A DNA stretch of 64,000 nucleotides, taken from positions 1 to 64,000 of the forward strand of contig CASGHK010000023.1 of NCBI GenBank assembly GCA_949320185.1. The letters are read 5' to 3'. Under the pieces are notes generated by a model, which saw nothing but the letters and a program-made list of their open reading frames with translations, searched no databases and was not told the origin of the DNA. A program made the translations under genes and the position numbers. The stretch's first letter is position 1. Each line of letters opens with the position of its first letter. Shown here one piece after another: positions 1 through 8,996 of this stretch. The stretch comes from an uncultured Methanomicrobiales archaeon. Lineage in GTDB: Archaea > Halobacteriota > Methanomicrobia > Methanomicrobiales > Methanospirillaceae.

Positions 1-1293
1 AAACGCGCGATCATGTCCCGCACGGCGATCATGTTCCAGCGGACGTTCGCGTTGTATGGGAACGACCGTGTGATTGAGAACGTCCTGCACGCTCTCGACG
101 ACATCCATTATCCGATCGAGAAGGCGGTGAGTCGTGCAGCGGATCTCCTCGACGAGGTGCGTCTCTCTCACCGAATGATGCACATCGCCCGTGACCTGTC
201 TGGTGGGGAGAAGCAGCGCGTGGTGCTGGCTCGCCAGCTGGCGAAGGAGCCGTTTCTTCTGTTCGCGGACGAGCCGACGGGGACTCTGGACCCCGAGACG
301 GCCGGTGTCGTCCACGGCGTCCTGAAGACGTCGGTGAAGGACAAGGGGATGGGGATGGTGGTGACGTCCCACTTCGCGAGCGTGATCGAGGATCTTGCGG
401 ACCGTGCGCTGCTGCTCGAGGACGGCGCGGTCATCGCGCTGGGATCGCCTCGCGAGGTTGTCGCTCGTTTCATGGAGGACTACGCTGACCTCGAGGCGTT
501 CGAGAAGCCGGAACTCGGGGACGTGCTGTTGCAGGCCCGGGAGGTGATGAAGCGGTACATCTCGGTGGACCGTGGTGTCGTTCGTGCGGTCAACGGGGTC
601 AGTTTCGAGGTGAAGCGCGGGGAGATCTTCGGGATCATCGGCCGTTCCGGTGCGGGGAAGACGACGCTGTCGCGGATCATCTCGGGGATCATCGAGCCGA
701 CGGGGGGCGAGATGAACATCCGTGTCGGCGACGAGTGGATCGACATGACGAAGCCCGGGATCGAGAACCGGGGTCGTGCGAAGGGGTACATCGGGCTCCT
801 GCACCAGGAGTACGACCTGTTCCCGCACCGGACGGTGCTGGACAACCTGACGGACGCGATCGGTCTGGAGTTCCCGAAGGAACTGGCGATGCGGAAGGCG
901 GTGGTGACGCTGAAGATGGCGGGCTTCTCGGACGAGAAGAGCCGTGCGGTGCTTGACCGTCTTCCAGGGCAGCTCTCGGAGGGTGAGAAGCACCGGGTGG
1001 CGCTGGCGCAGGTGCTGATCCGGGAGCCGATGCTGGTGATCCTGGACGAGCCGACGGGGACGATGGACCCGATCACCAAGATCGACGTGAAGCACTCGAT
1101 CCTGCATGCCCGCGAGGAGACGGACGAGACGTTCATCGTCGTCTCGCACGACATGGACTTCGTCCGGGACATCTGCGACCGCCTCGCCCTGATGCGGGGC
1201 GGCAGGATCATCCAGATCGGACCCACTGACGAAGTCCTCGAGGTCCTCACCGAGGAGGAGCGGCGGGTCATGGCATCGGGGAGCCCCGCCTGA
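1..1293 (+). CDS. atwA: Methyl-coenzyme M reductase system component A2 (5' truncated by window edge)
   Basis: Double ABC-type ATPase that supplies the ATP-dependent step in reductive activation of methyl-coenzyme M reductase (MCR). The reading frame is open from base 1, so the ATG at 13 in the ORF track is internal; roughly the first 100 residues (Walker A of ABC domain 1) lie outside the window. Visible are the first-domain signature LSGGEKQR with Walker B FADEPTG, then a complete second domain with Walker A GRSGAGKTT, signature LSEGEKHR and Walker B ILDEPTG. The repeated DEPTGT(L/M)DP motif and the position directly before marker protein 3 separate it from ordinary transporters. There are no membrane segments, so it is cytosolic. 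It is the first visible gene of the MCR-activation operon and lies 7 bases from mmp3. Confidence 0.93.
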   Translation, partial: KRAIMSRTAIMFQRTFALYGNDRVIENVLHALDDIHYPIEKAVSRAADLLDEVRLSHRMMHIARDLSGGEKQRVVLARQLAKEPFLLFADEPTGTLDPETAGVVHGVLKTSVKDKGMGMVVTSHFASVIEDLADRALLLEDGAVIALGSPREVVARFMEDYADLEAFEKPELGDVLLQAREVMKRYISVDRGVVRAVNGVSFEVKRGEIFGIIGRSGAGKTTLSRIISGIIEPTGGEMNIRVGDEWIDMTKPGIENRGRAKGYIGLLHQEYDLFPHRTVLDNLTDAIGLEFPKELAMRKAVVTLKMAGFSDEKSRAVLDRLPGQLSEGEKHRVALAQVLIREPMLVILDEPTGTMDPITKIDVKHSILHAREETDETFIVVSHDMDFVRDICDRLALMRGGRIIQIGPTDEVLEVLTEEERRVMASGSPA

Positions 1294-1300
1294 GGCCCCG

Positions 1301-2821
1301 ATGCCAACCATCCACCTGGACGGAATTCCCCGGGACCTCCCCCCCGGAGCGACCCTGGCGGACCTCTGCGAAGGCTGTGACCCCGCCTGTGCCGTCGCGG
1401 TGATCCGTCCCTCCACGGCAGAGGCAGCCGCAACGGCCAACGTCAGGCTCGCCACCACTGCCGGTGAGGTGACGATAGAGACCCTTGGTTCCGGCCGCCT
1501 GCCGGCCGTGGACCTGATCCAGGGCCTGGCGGTCCAGTGGTCTGACCGGACCTCCGTCGCGCTCGGCCCGTTCCCAAGTGACGTCGTCCCGACCCGCCAG
1601 GTCCACCAGTACCAGCGCGGCGACGTGGTACTCGGGTGCGGCGGGTACGACCCGGCTCGGTCGTATCTCGTCCTGGTCCGGGCCCGTCATTCGGCTGATT
1701 ACGGGACCGGGGCGGACGGCGGAATCGTCGGCACGGTGGTGGCCGGACGTGCAGTCGTCGACCGTATCGGGCCAGATGATCAGGTCGAGACGGTCCAGCC
1801 CGTCCTTTCGTGGGCGGACACGAGCCGGTCTTTTACGACAACCGACCGTTCGATAGCGCTTGAGGACGGGATGGAGGTCGTCACCCGCATCGGGGTGACG
1901 GCCGAAGGCTTCGGCGGCGCTACCGTCGAGACCGGCACCGCCGCCTCGGTCGAGCACCTCCTCCTCTCGCTCGAGGCGGGCACCTTCGAGGTCGCCCGGA
2001 CCGCGTCGACCCACATCACCGAGGAGCGGCTCGCAGGGACGCCGGTGCCGTCGGAGAAGGCCCACGGACGGCGAGAGGGAGTCGTGACGGTGCGCACCTC
2101 GGGGGCACGAGCCGGCTGCCTCTACATCTACCGCGAGGATGTACCCTCCTCCCCCCAGCACACGATCGTGGGCCGGGTCAACCATGGGCTCGAGCTCGTC
2201 AAGCTGGCCCGCGAAGGGGACCGCCTGGCGGTCAGCTGTATTCCGGCCAGGTTCGATCTGCTCGGCCTTCCGCTCGAGACCGCTGTGCAGATCGCGGCCG
2301 AGCGAGGGGTCGCATTCGAGGCGGACCGGACCGAGCCAGGCCGTGTGGTTGTCGGGCAGACCCCTGGCACCACGCTCGAGGTCCTTGAGAAGGGTGCCGT
2401 GAACGTCACCACGGTCCCGCTCTCGGACGTGATCGATATCCGGCTCGACCCGGTGGCCGCTCCGGCATCCGTTGCAGTCTTCCGTCGGATCACCGGGTTG
2501 AAGTACCACGCCATCGGGACCATGCCGTTCTTCTTCTCGTTCGAGGACGTCTTCCTCTTTAAGCCGAAGCTCCCGAACGATGTCCGGCTCACCCCCGAGA
2601 ACACCCCGACGGGAGAGACTCCAGCGAATGCCCTGGCGATCACCAATGACGCTCGGAAAGGTCGAGGGATGGTCGGGATTCGACTCGCACCGAACTCCGA
2701 GTTCGGCCCCACCTCGGAGCCTTTCGAGGGGACGAACCTGATCGGAACCGTTATCGACGTCGGAAAACTGAAACGGATGAAGGAAGGAACGATCGTGCAT
2801 ATTCGGGAGGCCCGGCCGTGA
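1301..2821 (+). CDS. mmp3: Methanogenesis marker protein 3 (UPF0288 family)
   Basis: A 506-residue protein of the methanogen-specific UPF0288/marker 3 family, recognised by its length, its place between atwA and marker 6, and the architecture. A ubiquitin-like N-terminus (HLDGIPRDLPPGATLADL) resembles MoaD/ThiS folds. The middle contains cyclophilin-like segments such as YIYREDVPSSPQHTIVGRV, and the C-terminus is a conserved block (GMVGIRLAPNSEFGPTSEPF). Marker 3 has been found associated with the MCR activation complex together with A2, McrC and other marker proteins; a role as a structural or ATP-coupled partner is inference here. It starts with ATG 7 bases after atwA, and its stop overlaps the GTG start of the next gene (GTGA). 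Confidence 0.9.
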   Translation: MPTIHLDGIPRDLPPGATLADLCEGCDPACAVAVIRPSTAEAAATANVRLATTAGEVTIETLGSGRLPAVDLIQGLAVQWSDRTSVALGPFPSDVVPTRQVHQYQRGDVVLGCGGYDPARSYLVLVRARHSADYGTGADGGIVGTVVAGRAVVDRIGPDDQVETVQPVLSWADTSRSFTTTDRSIALEDGMEVVTRIGVTAEGFGGATVETGTAASVEHLLLSLEAGTFEVARTASTHITEERLAGTPVPSEKAHGRREGVVTVRTSGARAGCLYIYREDVPSSPQHTIVGRVNHGLELVKLAREGDRLAVSCIPARFDLLGLPLETAVQIAAERGVAFEADRTEPGRVVVGQTPGTTLEVLEKGAVNVTTVPLSDVIDIRLDPVAAPASVAVFRRITGLKYHAIGTMPFFFSFEDVFLFKPKLPNDVRLTPENTPTGETPANALAITNDARKGRGMVGIRLAPNSEFGPTSEPFEGTNLIGTVIDVGKLKRMKEGTIVHIREARP

Positions 2822-3297
2822 GCGAGGCGGCCGCAGCGGACAGGGTGTCCGCACGACCCGGCGTGCAGCCCGGCACTGCCACGAAGTATGTCTTCGTCGA
2901 CTCGCCCGAGCTGACCGCCGCCGACCTCGCACTCCGGGGGTACGAGATAGCCCCGGGTGTTCAGATCAAGGAGACCTGTTTCGGGCTGATGATCACGGGG
3001 CCCGAGGCGGATGTCGAACGACTGGTTGACGAGCTTCGGCTCCTCGATCCCGACCGGATCTTCGTGAAAGACCGGGGCTTTCCACCGGGCGACGAACGGC
3101 GCTGCCGCGCGAATCTCGGCGGCGCGCGCCCCGGCTTTTACGGTCACGAGAACGAGATGCGGCTGGTCCGATATATCTCGTCCGGCCTCCGGGCGCTCCG
3201 CGACCCGAAGAAGGCGGACCTGCTGCGTGCCAAGCCCAGGAGCCCCGACGAGCCGCTCTCCGTCGAGCGCCTGAACACGATCATCCAGGAGTCCTGA
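2818..3297 (+). CDS. mmp6: Methanogenesis marker protein 6
   Basis: A 159-residue protein in the fixed methanogen order mmp3-mmp6-mmp5-mmp15-mmp17-mmp7. The start is GTG overlapping the mmp3 stop as GTGA, which implies translational coupling. The protein has a short variable N-terminus followed by the conserved core TKYVFVDSPELTAADLALRGY and the ending RSPDEPLSVERLNTII. It has no signal peptide or membrane segment. The family is restricted to methanogens and relatives that carry MCR; the activity is not established from the sequence, but the context puts it in MCR activation or maturation. Confidence 0.9.
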   Translation: MSEAAAADRVSARPGVQPGTATKYVFVDSPELTAADLALRGYEIAPGVQIKETCFGLMITGPEADVERLVDELRLLDPDRIFVKDRGFPPGDERRCRANLGGARPGFYGHENEMRLVRYISSGLRALRDPKKADLLRAKPRSPDEPLSVERLNTIIQES

Positions 3298-3298
3298 T

Positions 3299-3751
3299 AT
3301 GGCGAAAGTATTCATCTATCCCGGCACGAGCCTGATCCTCTCCGACCTCGTCTCCCGGTTCGGCCACCGGCCGCTCGGCTCGGCTCTCTCGGTGCGGGAG
3401 AAGGTCCAGACGGCGGGGCTCGACTCGCCGCCCCTCCAGATTACGCCCGAGGACCCGAAGAAGGGTCTCCGTTTCGCCGCGGTGGAGGTTCCCTCAGGAG
3501 TCCGCGGCCGGATGTCCCTCCATGGCCCGCAGATCGAGGAGGCCGAAGCAGGGATCATCATCCTGGACGCGGACCTCGCCTTCGGGTGCATGGGCTGCGC
3601 TCGGACCAACGAGCTGGTCCGCTTCCTCCTGCACCAGCGTGACATCCCGATCCTGGAGCTCACGTATCCTCGCAGCGACGAGGAGGGTATCCGGTTCGTC
3701 GCCGCGATCAGGGATTTCCTCTCGGCCCTTGCCGGAGGTGCGGCTGCATGA
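3299..3751 (+). CDS. mmp5: Methanogenesis marker protein 5
   Basis: A 150-residue cytosolic protein. ATG begins one base after the mmp6 stop codon. Conserved features are the N-terminus [21 protein letters not shown] and a two-cysteine motif [12 protein letters not shown], which could bind a metal or take part in redox chemistry (inference). It overlaps mmp15 by ATGA. Identification rests on length, the CMGC motif and the operon order shared by methanogens. Its biochemical role in the MCR system is unknown. Confidence 0.9.
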   Translation: MAKVFIYPGTSLILSDLVSRFGHRPLGSALSVREKVQTAGLDSPPLQITPEDPKKGLRFAAVEVPSGVRGRMSLHGPQIEEAEAGIIILDADLAFGCMGCARTNELVRFLLHQRDIPILELTYPRSDEEGIRFVAAIRDFLSALAGGAAA

Positions 3752-4986
3752 GCGCACCTGTCCGAATCGCCCTGCTCGCGTGTGGGGCCGAGTACTCCGG
3801 TGTGATGCCAGAGATCTACGAGGCGGCGCGCCAGGTGGAGGCCGAGGTCTTCTACCCCGACGTGACACTCGCCGACGTCAGGGCTGCGGGCAGGGGCTTC
3901 GGCCTCGACGTCCACTCGGCCGATCTCAAGCTGATGATCGCCCGGGCGGAGGCCCTCGTGGAGGGGCGCACCGAGGCCGACGCGGTCTTCATCGCCACCT
4001 GCTTCCGCTGCGCCGAGGCGGCGATCGTCAGGAACGAGCTCAGGCGCTATATCCACGAGGGGTCCCGACTCCCCGTCGTCTCGTACTCGTTCACTGAGCG
4101 GACAACCGCGGGGACGCTCCTGACCCGGATGGAGGCGCTCGTTACGATCGCCCGCCGGCGGGCCCTGCTCGCCCGCGAGCGGCAGGAAGGGATCACGCTC
4201 GGCCTCGACTCGGGATCGGCTACCACCAAAGCGATCATCATGAAGGACAACGAGGTGATCGGGACCGGGTGGCGGCCGACGACGCAGGTACAGCAGTCGG
4301 CGGACGATGTGATTGCGCTCGCGCTCGAGGAGTCGGGGATCCGGCGCTCGGAGATCGAGGCGACCGGCGTAACCGGATACGGCCGGTTCCTGCTCGGGAA
4401 CTCGATCGGGGCGGACCTGATCCAGGAGGAGCTGACCGTCAACTCCAAGGGTGCGGTCTACCTCGCCGACCGACAGCACGGTTTTGCCACCGTGATCGAC
4501 ATCGGGGGCATGGACAACAAGGCGATCACTGTTCAGGACGGGATCCCAGGCGTCTTCACGATGGGCGGAATCTGCGCTGGCGCCTCGGGGCGGTTCCTCG
4601 AGATGACCGCAAAAAGGCTCGGCGTGGACATCACCGAGCTCGGCCCGCTCGCGATGAAGGGGATGGGCCAGAACGTCCCGATGAACTCCTACTGCATCGT
4701 CTTCGGGACTCAGTCGCTCGTGAATGCGCTCGCGGCCGGCAACACCCCCGAGGACGTCGCCGCCGCCGCCTGCCACTCGGTTGCCGAACAGGTCTACGAG
4801 CAGCAGCTCCAGGAGGTCGATATCCGTGAGCCCGTCATCATGGTCGGCGGCACCTCCCTGATCACGGGGCTCGTCCACGCGATGGGCGAGCTCCTCCAGA
4901 CCGAGGTCGTCGTCCCTCGCCACTCCCAGTTCATCGGTGCAGTCGGTTCGGCCCTGCTCGCGTCGGGCTTCATCAGGAAGGGGTGA
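3748..4986 (+). CDS. mmp15: Methanogenesis marker protein 15 (BcrA/BadF/HgdC-type ATPase homologue)
   Basis: A 412-residue protein of the ASKHA-fold ATPase family that includes activators of 2-hydroxyacyl-CoA dehydratases and benzoyl-CoA reductases. The ATPase phosphate-binding loop is visible as [17 protein letters not shown] near residue 150, preceded by a domain of about 140 residues. Further landmarks are [23 protein letters not shown] and the [13 protein letters not shown] segment. In characterised activators a cysteine in the equivalent GxCAAGTG segment ligates a 4Fe4S cluster between two subunits, and the cysteine is kept here. An ATP-driven electron-transfer role in activating the Ni(I) cofactor of MCR is a reasonable inference. 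The gene is ATGA-coupled to mmp5 and lies 3 bases before mmp17. Confidence 0.9.
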   Translation: MSAPVRIALLACGAEYSGVMPEIYEAARQVEAEVFYPDVTLADVRAAGRGFGLDVHSADLKLMIARAEALVEGRTEADAVFIATCFRCAEAAIVRNELRRYIHEGSRLPVVSYSFTERTTAGTLLTRMEALVTIARRRALLARERQEGITLGLDSGSATTKAIIMKDNEVIGTGWRPTTQVQQSADDVIALALEESGIRRSEIEATGVTGYGRFLLGNSIGADLIQEELTVNSKGAVYLADRQHGFATVIDIGGMDNKAITVQDGIPGVFTMGGICAGASGRFLEMTAKRLGVDITELGPLAMKGMGQNVPMNSYCIVFGTQSLVNALAAGNTPEDVAAAACHSVAEQVYEQQLQEVDIREPVIMVGGTSLITGLVHAMGELLQTEVVVPRHSQFIGAVGSALLASGFIRKG

Positions 4987-4989
4987 GAG

Positions 4990-5574
4990 ATGGTCCTGGA
5001 CCATTTCGTGGTCGAGTCGCCCGAGGCCTGGGCCGTGTCCGCATACACGGACATCGCGAACGACGTCCTCCTGGACCATAACCTGGCCCGGGCGATCGAG
5101 CGACTCCACATCGAGATCGACCCCGAGTACCCGCTATTCATCGCGGTCGGAACGTTCGGACGGCTTCCGTCGGTCGTCCACCTCAAGGACTTCGCCGAGG
5201 TGACCCGCACCCCTGAAAAAGTCACTCTCGGAATCACAGACGAGACCCACCTTGCCGCCCTCCTCGACCAGCTCTGGGACCGGTACGGTCGCAACAGGGT
5301 CGAGCAGCCGGACCGCTGGACGATCGAGATCGCCGAGGACACCGAGCTTCCTGTCGCCCCGGATCTCATCGAGATGCTCGTCTCGGACCCCTCGATCGGC
5401 CTGGTCCGCGACCTGATCTACGCCCTCCTCGCGATCGCGCCCGAGGGCTTCCGGGTCCGAACGCACCACTACGAGAACGGCCGGTTCTGGCTCGCGGCGA
5501 GCGAGAATACCCTGCCAGACGACCTGGATGCCCGCGTCCGTTCGCTCTTTTCCCGGATGGAGGCGCCGGCATGA
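4990..5574 (+). CDS. mmp17: Methanogenesis marker protein 17
   Basis: A 194-residue protein recognised from its place between mmp15 and mmp7 and from conserved stretches such as FVVESPEAWAVSAY and LFIAVGTFGRLPS. It has no membrane segments or signal. Marker 17 has been detected with marker 7, marker 3 and McrC in MCR-activation preparations; in this protein no catalytic motif can be named. The ATG is preceded by GGGGTGAGAG, which serves as a ribosome-binding site overlapping the end of mmp15. The stop overlaps the mmp7 start as ATGA. Confidence 0.88.
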   Translation: MVLDHFVVESPEAWAVSAYTDIANDVLLDHNLARAIERLHIEIDPEYPLFIAVGTFGRLPSVVHLKDFAEVTRTPEKVTLGITDETHLAALLDQLWDRYGRNRVEQPDRWTIEIAEDTELPVAPDLIEMLVSDPSIGLVRDLIYALLAIAPEGFRVRTHHYENGRFWLAASENTLPDDLDARVRSLFSRMEAPA

Positions 5575-6509
5575 TCCTGGTCCCCATCACCTACAAGGGC
5601 GGCGTCTACCGCCACGACGAGATCGTCGACCTGATCGCCGACCTGGGCGGGTACGTGATCCAGAAGCACGTCCTTGCCACCGAGGTCGTTCTCCTCTGCC
5701 TCGTTCCGCGTGAGGACATCCCCCTGATAGAACAGATCGGCCGGCCGCTCGGCGGCGAGGTGAAGCCCTCCCCACTGGTCGGAACCGAGGTCGCGATCGT
5801 CACCCCGTCGCTCTCGATCCACCACCTGCCCCACCCGGCATGCGACATCGCCGAGTACGTCAGGAGGCTCGGGGCGAAGTCCAACATGATCGGGCTCGCC
5901 CGGGGCTACGGCAAGCGGGTCGCTCAGACGTCCGCTGAAGAACGCGAGATCATCAACGAACACGACTGCGCCGTCTTCCTGCTCGGCAACTTCGATCACT
6001 GTATCCGCAAGAAGATGGTGGCGCTCCGGCGGGGGATCGACGTCCCGATCATCCTGACCGGCAAGCCCCCAACGGAGGACCTCCAGAAGGCGGTCGACCC
6101 ACCCGTCGCGGGCTACGTCGGGAATGTCGGCCGGTTCATGCACCGGACCAAGGAGGCGGACGAGCTCGAACGGCTCGACGCAATCGTCGCCGAGGTGACC
6201 CGCGTCCTGGACCTCCGGCGCGAGGAGATCGCGAAGGACCCGCTCTCCGCCTCACCGGCGCGGCTTATGTCCGTAATCCAGGCCCAGGTCCCCGAGGTCC
6301 TCGAGGTGACGAGTCCAACTCCGATCACGGTCCAGATCGCGGGACTCCGGGTGAAGCTCCCCTACGCCGAGTTCGCCGACCGGGTTCGGGCGGCGGAGGT
6401 CGAGGAGGGGGTCACGATCGGTCAGCTCGCCGATATCCTGCCCTCGCGGATGCGCGACTATATTCTCGTCCGGATCAAACCCTCTTCAGAGACGGACATC
6501 GTCGTCTAG
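5571..6509 (+). CDS. mmp7: Methanogenesis marker protein 7
   Basis: A 312-residue methanogen-specific protein, the last marker gene of the operon. The start ATG overlaps the mmp17 stop. The N-terminus MILVPITYKGGVYRHDEIVD and the central HDCAVFLLGNFDHCIRKKM block are typical of the family. Cysteines at the centre (CAVFLLGNFDHC) are candidate ligands for an iron-sulfur cluster, in keeping with reports that the MCR activation complex carries unusual Fe-S clusters; assigning ligands here is inference. It forms a unit with mmp17, mmp15, mmp5, mmp6, mmp3 and atwA. Confidence 0.9.
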   Translation: MILVPITYKGGVYRHDEIVDLIADLGGYVIQKHVLATEVVLLCLVPREDIPLIEQIGRPLGGEVKPSPLVGTEVAIVTPSLSIHHLPHPACDIAEYVRRLGAKSNMIGLARGYGKRVAQTSAEEREIINEHDCAVFLLGNFDHCIRKKMVALRRGIDVPIILTGKPPTEDLQKAVDPPVAGYVGNVGRFMHRTKEADELERLDAIVAEVTRVLDLRREEIAKDPLSASPARLMSVIQAQVPEVLEVTSPTPITVQIAGLRVKLPYAEFADRVRAAEVEEGVTIGQLADILPSRMRDYILVRIKPSSETDIVV

Positions 6510-6552
6510 TCTCGACTGGACGAGGATCTCCCCCCATTCTGGAGACCAGGCC

Positions 6553-7002
6553 ATGACCTTTGAAGAGGAACTGTCCGAGATAGTGAACGCCGGCACTGAG
6601 GAGACCTGTGCCGGATGGATGAAGGCGATCGAGCAGGAGTACGGTAAAGTCCCGCTGATCTTCCAGCGGATGGCTGAGCGGCCGGAGGTGCTGATATCGC
6701 ACCTGCTCTACAAGGACGCAGTGACCCAGACGTCTGCCCTCGACCCGAAGTACGTCGAGCTGATCTGCCTCGCCGTCGGGGCCGCCCTCAAGTGCACCCA
6801 CTGCACCGGGTACCATATGCAGGCGGCCTTGAGGATGGGCGCGAGCCGGGAGGAGATCCTGGAGACCGTGCTGATCGCCGGGTTGATCTCGAACTCCTCG
6901 GTCCTGGCGAACGCCTATCGTGTCATCGACGATAAACTCGCAAAATGCGTCCCCTGCGAGACTGCCGGCATCACGAAGAACGGAAACGGTTGTGACCGGT
7001 GA
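6553..7002 (+). CDS. Carboxymuconolactone decarboxylase / AhpD-like family protein
   Basis: A 149-residue all-helical AhpD-fold protein. The redox-type motif KCTHCTGYH (CxxC followed by a histidine four positions on) and the following RMGASREEILE segment are diagnostic for the family, in which the CxxC can be a peroxidase or thiol-disulfide site. It lies 43 bases after mmp7 with its own ribosome-binding site (GGAGACC) and may be co-transcribed with the MCR-activation operon. Protection of oxygen-labile enzymes or thiol redox work is a plausible inference; the substrate is unknown. Confidence 0.87.
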   Translation: MTFEEELSEIVNAGTEETCAGWMKAIEQEYGKVPLIFQRMAERPEVLISHLLYKDAVTQTSALDPKYVELICLAVGAALKCTHCTGYHMQAALRMGASREEILETVLIAGLISNSSVLANAYRVIDDKLAKCVPCETAGITKNGNGCDR

Positions 7003-8251
7003 ATCGGCCGACGTGGTGGTGGTCGGTGGCGGGCCGGCGGGGCTCTTCTGCGCGGCCCAGCTCCCGGCAGGCCTCGACGTGCTCGTCCTCGAGCGGATGC
7101 CGGGGCCCGGAGCGAAGCTCCTCCTCTCCGGCTCTGGCCAAGCGAACCTGACCCACGAGGGGACGGTGGGAGCGTTCCTCGAGCACTACGGTGCGAAGGA
7201 CCACGGTCGGTTCCTCCGGCACGCCTTCGCCGCTCTCCCGAACGATGCGCTCTGCCGCTGGTTCACCGACCACGGAGTCCCGATCGAGGTCCGCGAGGAC
7301 GGCAAGGTCTTCCCGGTCTCGAGGCGGTCGCAGGATGTGCTCGATGCGGTGCTGGACGCCTGTTCGGCACACCGAGTCCGTGTCCGGACCGGGGTCCGGG
7401 TCCAATCGGTGGAGCGAGCCAAAGACGGGCTCCTCGTCGGGACGGGGGCGGGAGCGGTCGAGGGCCTGTCGGTCGTCATCGCGACGGGCGGCGCTTCATA
7501 CCCGCAGACGGGCTCATCGGGAGACGGCTTCCGGCTGGCCGCGGAACTCGGCCACACGGTGGTCGAGCCCCGCCCTGCTCTCACCCCGATCGAGCCTGAT
7601 CCCTATCCATTCGCCGACCTCGCGGGGGTGACGGTGCCGGGCGCGAGCCTCACGCTGGAGCGGGAAGAAAGACGCGTCGCCTTCGAACAGGGGGACCTCC
7701 TCTTCACACACCGGGGTCTCTCCGGGCCGGTCGTTCTCCACCTCTCCCGGTCGGTGCTCCCGCATGACCGTCTCCGGGTCTCGTTCCTGAATCCCCTCCG
7801 GGCAGACGAGGTCGACGCCCGGGTCGTCGCTCTCTGCGCCGAGCACGGTGCGGCCCGGCTCCCTGCGGTCCTCAGTCCTCTCGGGCTCCCCGATCGGCTC
7901 GTCCGCCGGTTGCTCGAGCTCGCTGCTCTCCCCCCGGACCTCATCGGGGCGCGGGTCACCCGCGAAGCGCGCCGGGCGCTGGTGGCGGCTCTCACAGCCC
8001 TACCTCTCGAGGTCTCGCGCGTCGGGGGGTTCGGGGTCGCGATGGCGACCGCCGGCGGGGTCGCCCTTGGGGAGGTCGACCCGCGCACGATGGGCTCACG
8101 CCTGGTTCCCGGGCTGTTTTTCGCTGGCGAGGTCCTGGATATCGACGGGGACAGCGGTGGATACAACCTCCAGGCCGCATTCTCGACCGGAGCGCTCGCC
8201 GCCGCCGGCGTCGCTCGGTACCTGGGGTCGGTGCCGTCGGGGCGGAGTTGA
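6992..8251 (+). CDS. HI0933/YhiN-family NAD(P)/FAD-dependent oxidoreductase
   Basis: A 419-residue flavoprotein. The ORF track starts at 6920, but that would overlap the previous gene by 83 bases; GTG at 6992 gives the usual N-terminus just before the Rossmann motif DVVVVGGGPAGLFCA. Diagnostic HI0933-family segments are GAKLLLSGSGQANLTHEG, ATGGASYPQTGSSGDG and the C-terminal FAD site GYNLQAAFSTGALAA. The family binds FAD; its substrate is not settled, and similarity to BaiN-type enol/steroid reductases has been noted. It overlaps the preceding AhpD-like gene by 11 bases, suggesting coupled translation. Confidence 0.85.
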   Translation: MTGESADVVVVGGGPAGLFCAAQLPAGLDVLVLERMPGPGAKLLLSGSGQANLTHEGTVGAFLEHYGAKDHGRFLRHAFAALPNDALCRWFTDHGVPIEVREDGKVFPVSRRSQDVLDAVLDACSAHRVRVRTGVRVQSVERAKDGLLVGTGAGAVEGLSVVIATGGASYPQTGSSGDGFRLAAELGHTVVEPRPALTPIEPDPYPFADLAGVTVPGASLTLEREERRVAFEQGDLLFTHRGLSGPVVLHLSRSVLPHDRLRVSFLNPLRADEVDARVVALCAEHGAARLPAVLSPLGLPDRLVRRLLELAALPPDLIGARVTREARRALVAALTALPLEVSRVGGFGVAMATAGGVALGEVDPRTMGSRLVPGLFFAGEVLDIDGDSGGYNLQAAFSTGALAAAGVARYLGSVPSGRS

Positions 8252-8261
8252 GGAGGCGGAC

Positions 8262-8269
8262 CCTATATG
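8262..8269 (+). promoter_or_regulatory. Archaeal TATA box (Box A) upstream of the SIS-domain gene
   Basis: The sequence CCTATATG sits 27-34 bases before the ATG at 8296. Archaeal transcription starts about 25 bases downstream of Box A, which would put the start at about 8290 and give a nearly leaderless mRNA. It lies just after the preceding gene, so the SIS-domain gene can be expressed independently. Confidence 0.5.
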
Positions 8270-8295
8270 CCCCCGGGCGTAGAACAGGATCTCCA

Positions 8296-8862
8296 ATGAG
8301 CTCCGCGCCACCTCCCCGCACGATCGACGATATCGCTGCCGAGTACGCGGCCTTCTGCCAGGAGGTCGCCGACCGATGCACCCGTGACATGCTGGAGATC
8401 GAACGGCTGATCTCCATCCTGGAAGAGAGGAAGCCGGTCCACTGCTACGGATTCGGCAGGAGCGGCAACGTCGCATCGGCGCTGGCTATCCGCCTCCGGC
8501 ATTTCCAGCGCGTTCTCGGGGACGTCTGGTTCTGCGGCGACCTGGTGCGCAACACATTCAACAACACGGACCTCCTCATCGTCGTCTCGAAGAACTGTTC
8601 CCGTTCCGACCTCCTCTATCACGTCGAGAGAGCCCGAAAAGGGGGGATGACATGCGCCTTCGTGACGGGTGAACCGCCCCTCCCGGAGTGCATCCAGGAT
8701 GGCGATCTGGTCTTCTCGCTCCCGTCGAAGAAGAGCAGCCCCATCTATGGCGGGGGCGATTTCGAGCTCGCGGCCTTCTTCTTCCAGGAGGTGCTCGTCT
8801 CGCGGATCGGAGCGCGCTTCAACATTGACCCAGACGATGTCGACGAGTACCATGTCCCCTGA
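8296..8862 (+). CDS. SIS-domain sugar-phosphate isomerase, 6-phospho-3-hexuloisomerase-like
   Basis: A 188-residue protein with a single SIS (sugar isomerase) domain. The ORF track uses a TTG at 8248 lying before the predicted promoter; the ATG at 8296 is chosen because it follows a TATA box at about the right spacing. Motifs include the phosphosugar-binding loop YGFGRSGNVASALAIR, LIVVSKNCSRSD and the C-terminal GGGDFELAAFFFQ, which matches the position of the xxFE segment in PHI/HxlB enzymes. In methanogens PHI works with hexulose-6-phosphate synthase to form ribulose 5-phosphate from fructose 6-phosphate. No HPS gene is adjacent, so the exact substrate remains open. Confidence 0.72.
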   Translation: MSSAPPPRTIDDIAAEYAAFCQEVADRCTRDMLEIERLISILEERKPVHCYGFGRSGNVASALAIRLRHFQRVLGDVWFCGDLVRNTFNNTDLLIVVSKNCSRSDLLYHVERARKGGMTCAFVTGEPPLPECIQDGDLVFSLPSKKSSPIYGGGDFELAAFFFQEVLVSRIGARFNIDPDDVDEYHVP

Positions 8863-8996
8863 GCCGGCACCGATCGCGCACGTGACATGATCGGGCTTCC
8901 ACCACCGGGGGTCCGCCGCCCTTCTTTTATCGACAGCGTCCATGCCGCCCCGATTCATCAGGTGTTTGCGGCGTTGTTCCACGCCGAACCTTTCCC

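Noticed and set aside
1268-2932. 554-residue minus-strand ORF
   Set aside because: It is antisense to marker protein 3, is full of Arg/Gly/Asp typical of shadow frames and has no motif.
3316-5109. 597-residue minus-strand ORF
   Set aside because: Antisense of marker proteins 5 and 15; high-GC genomes produce such long shadow frames.
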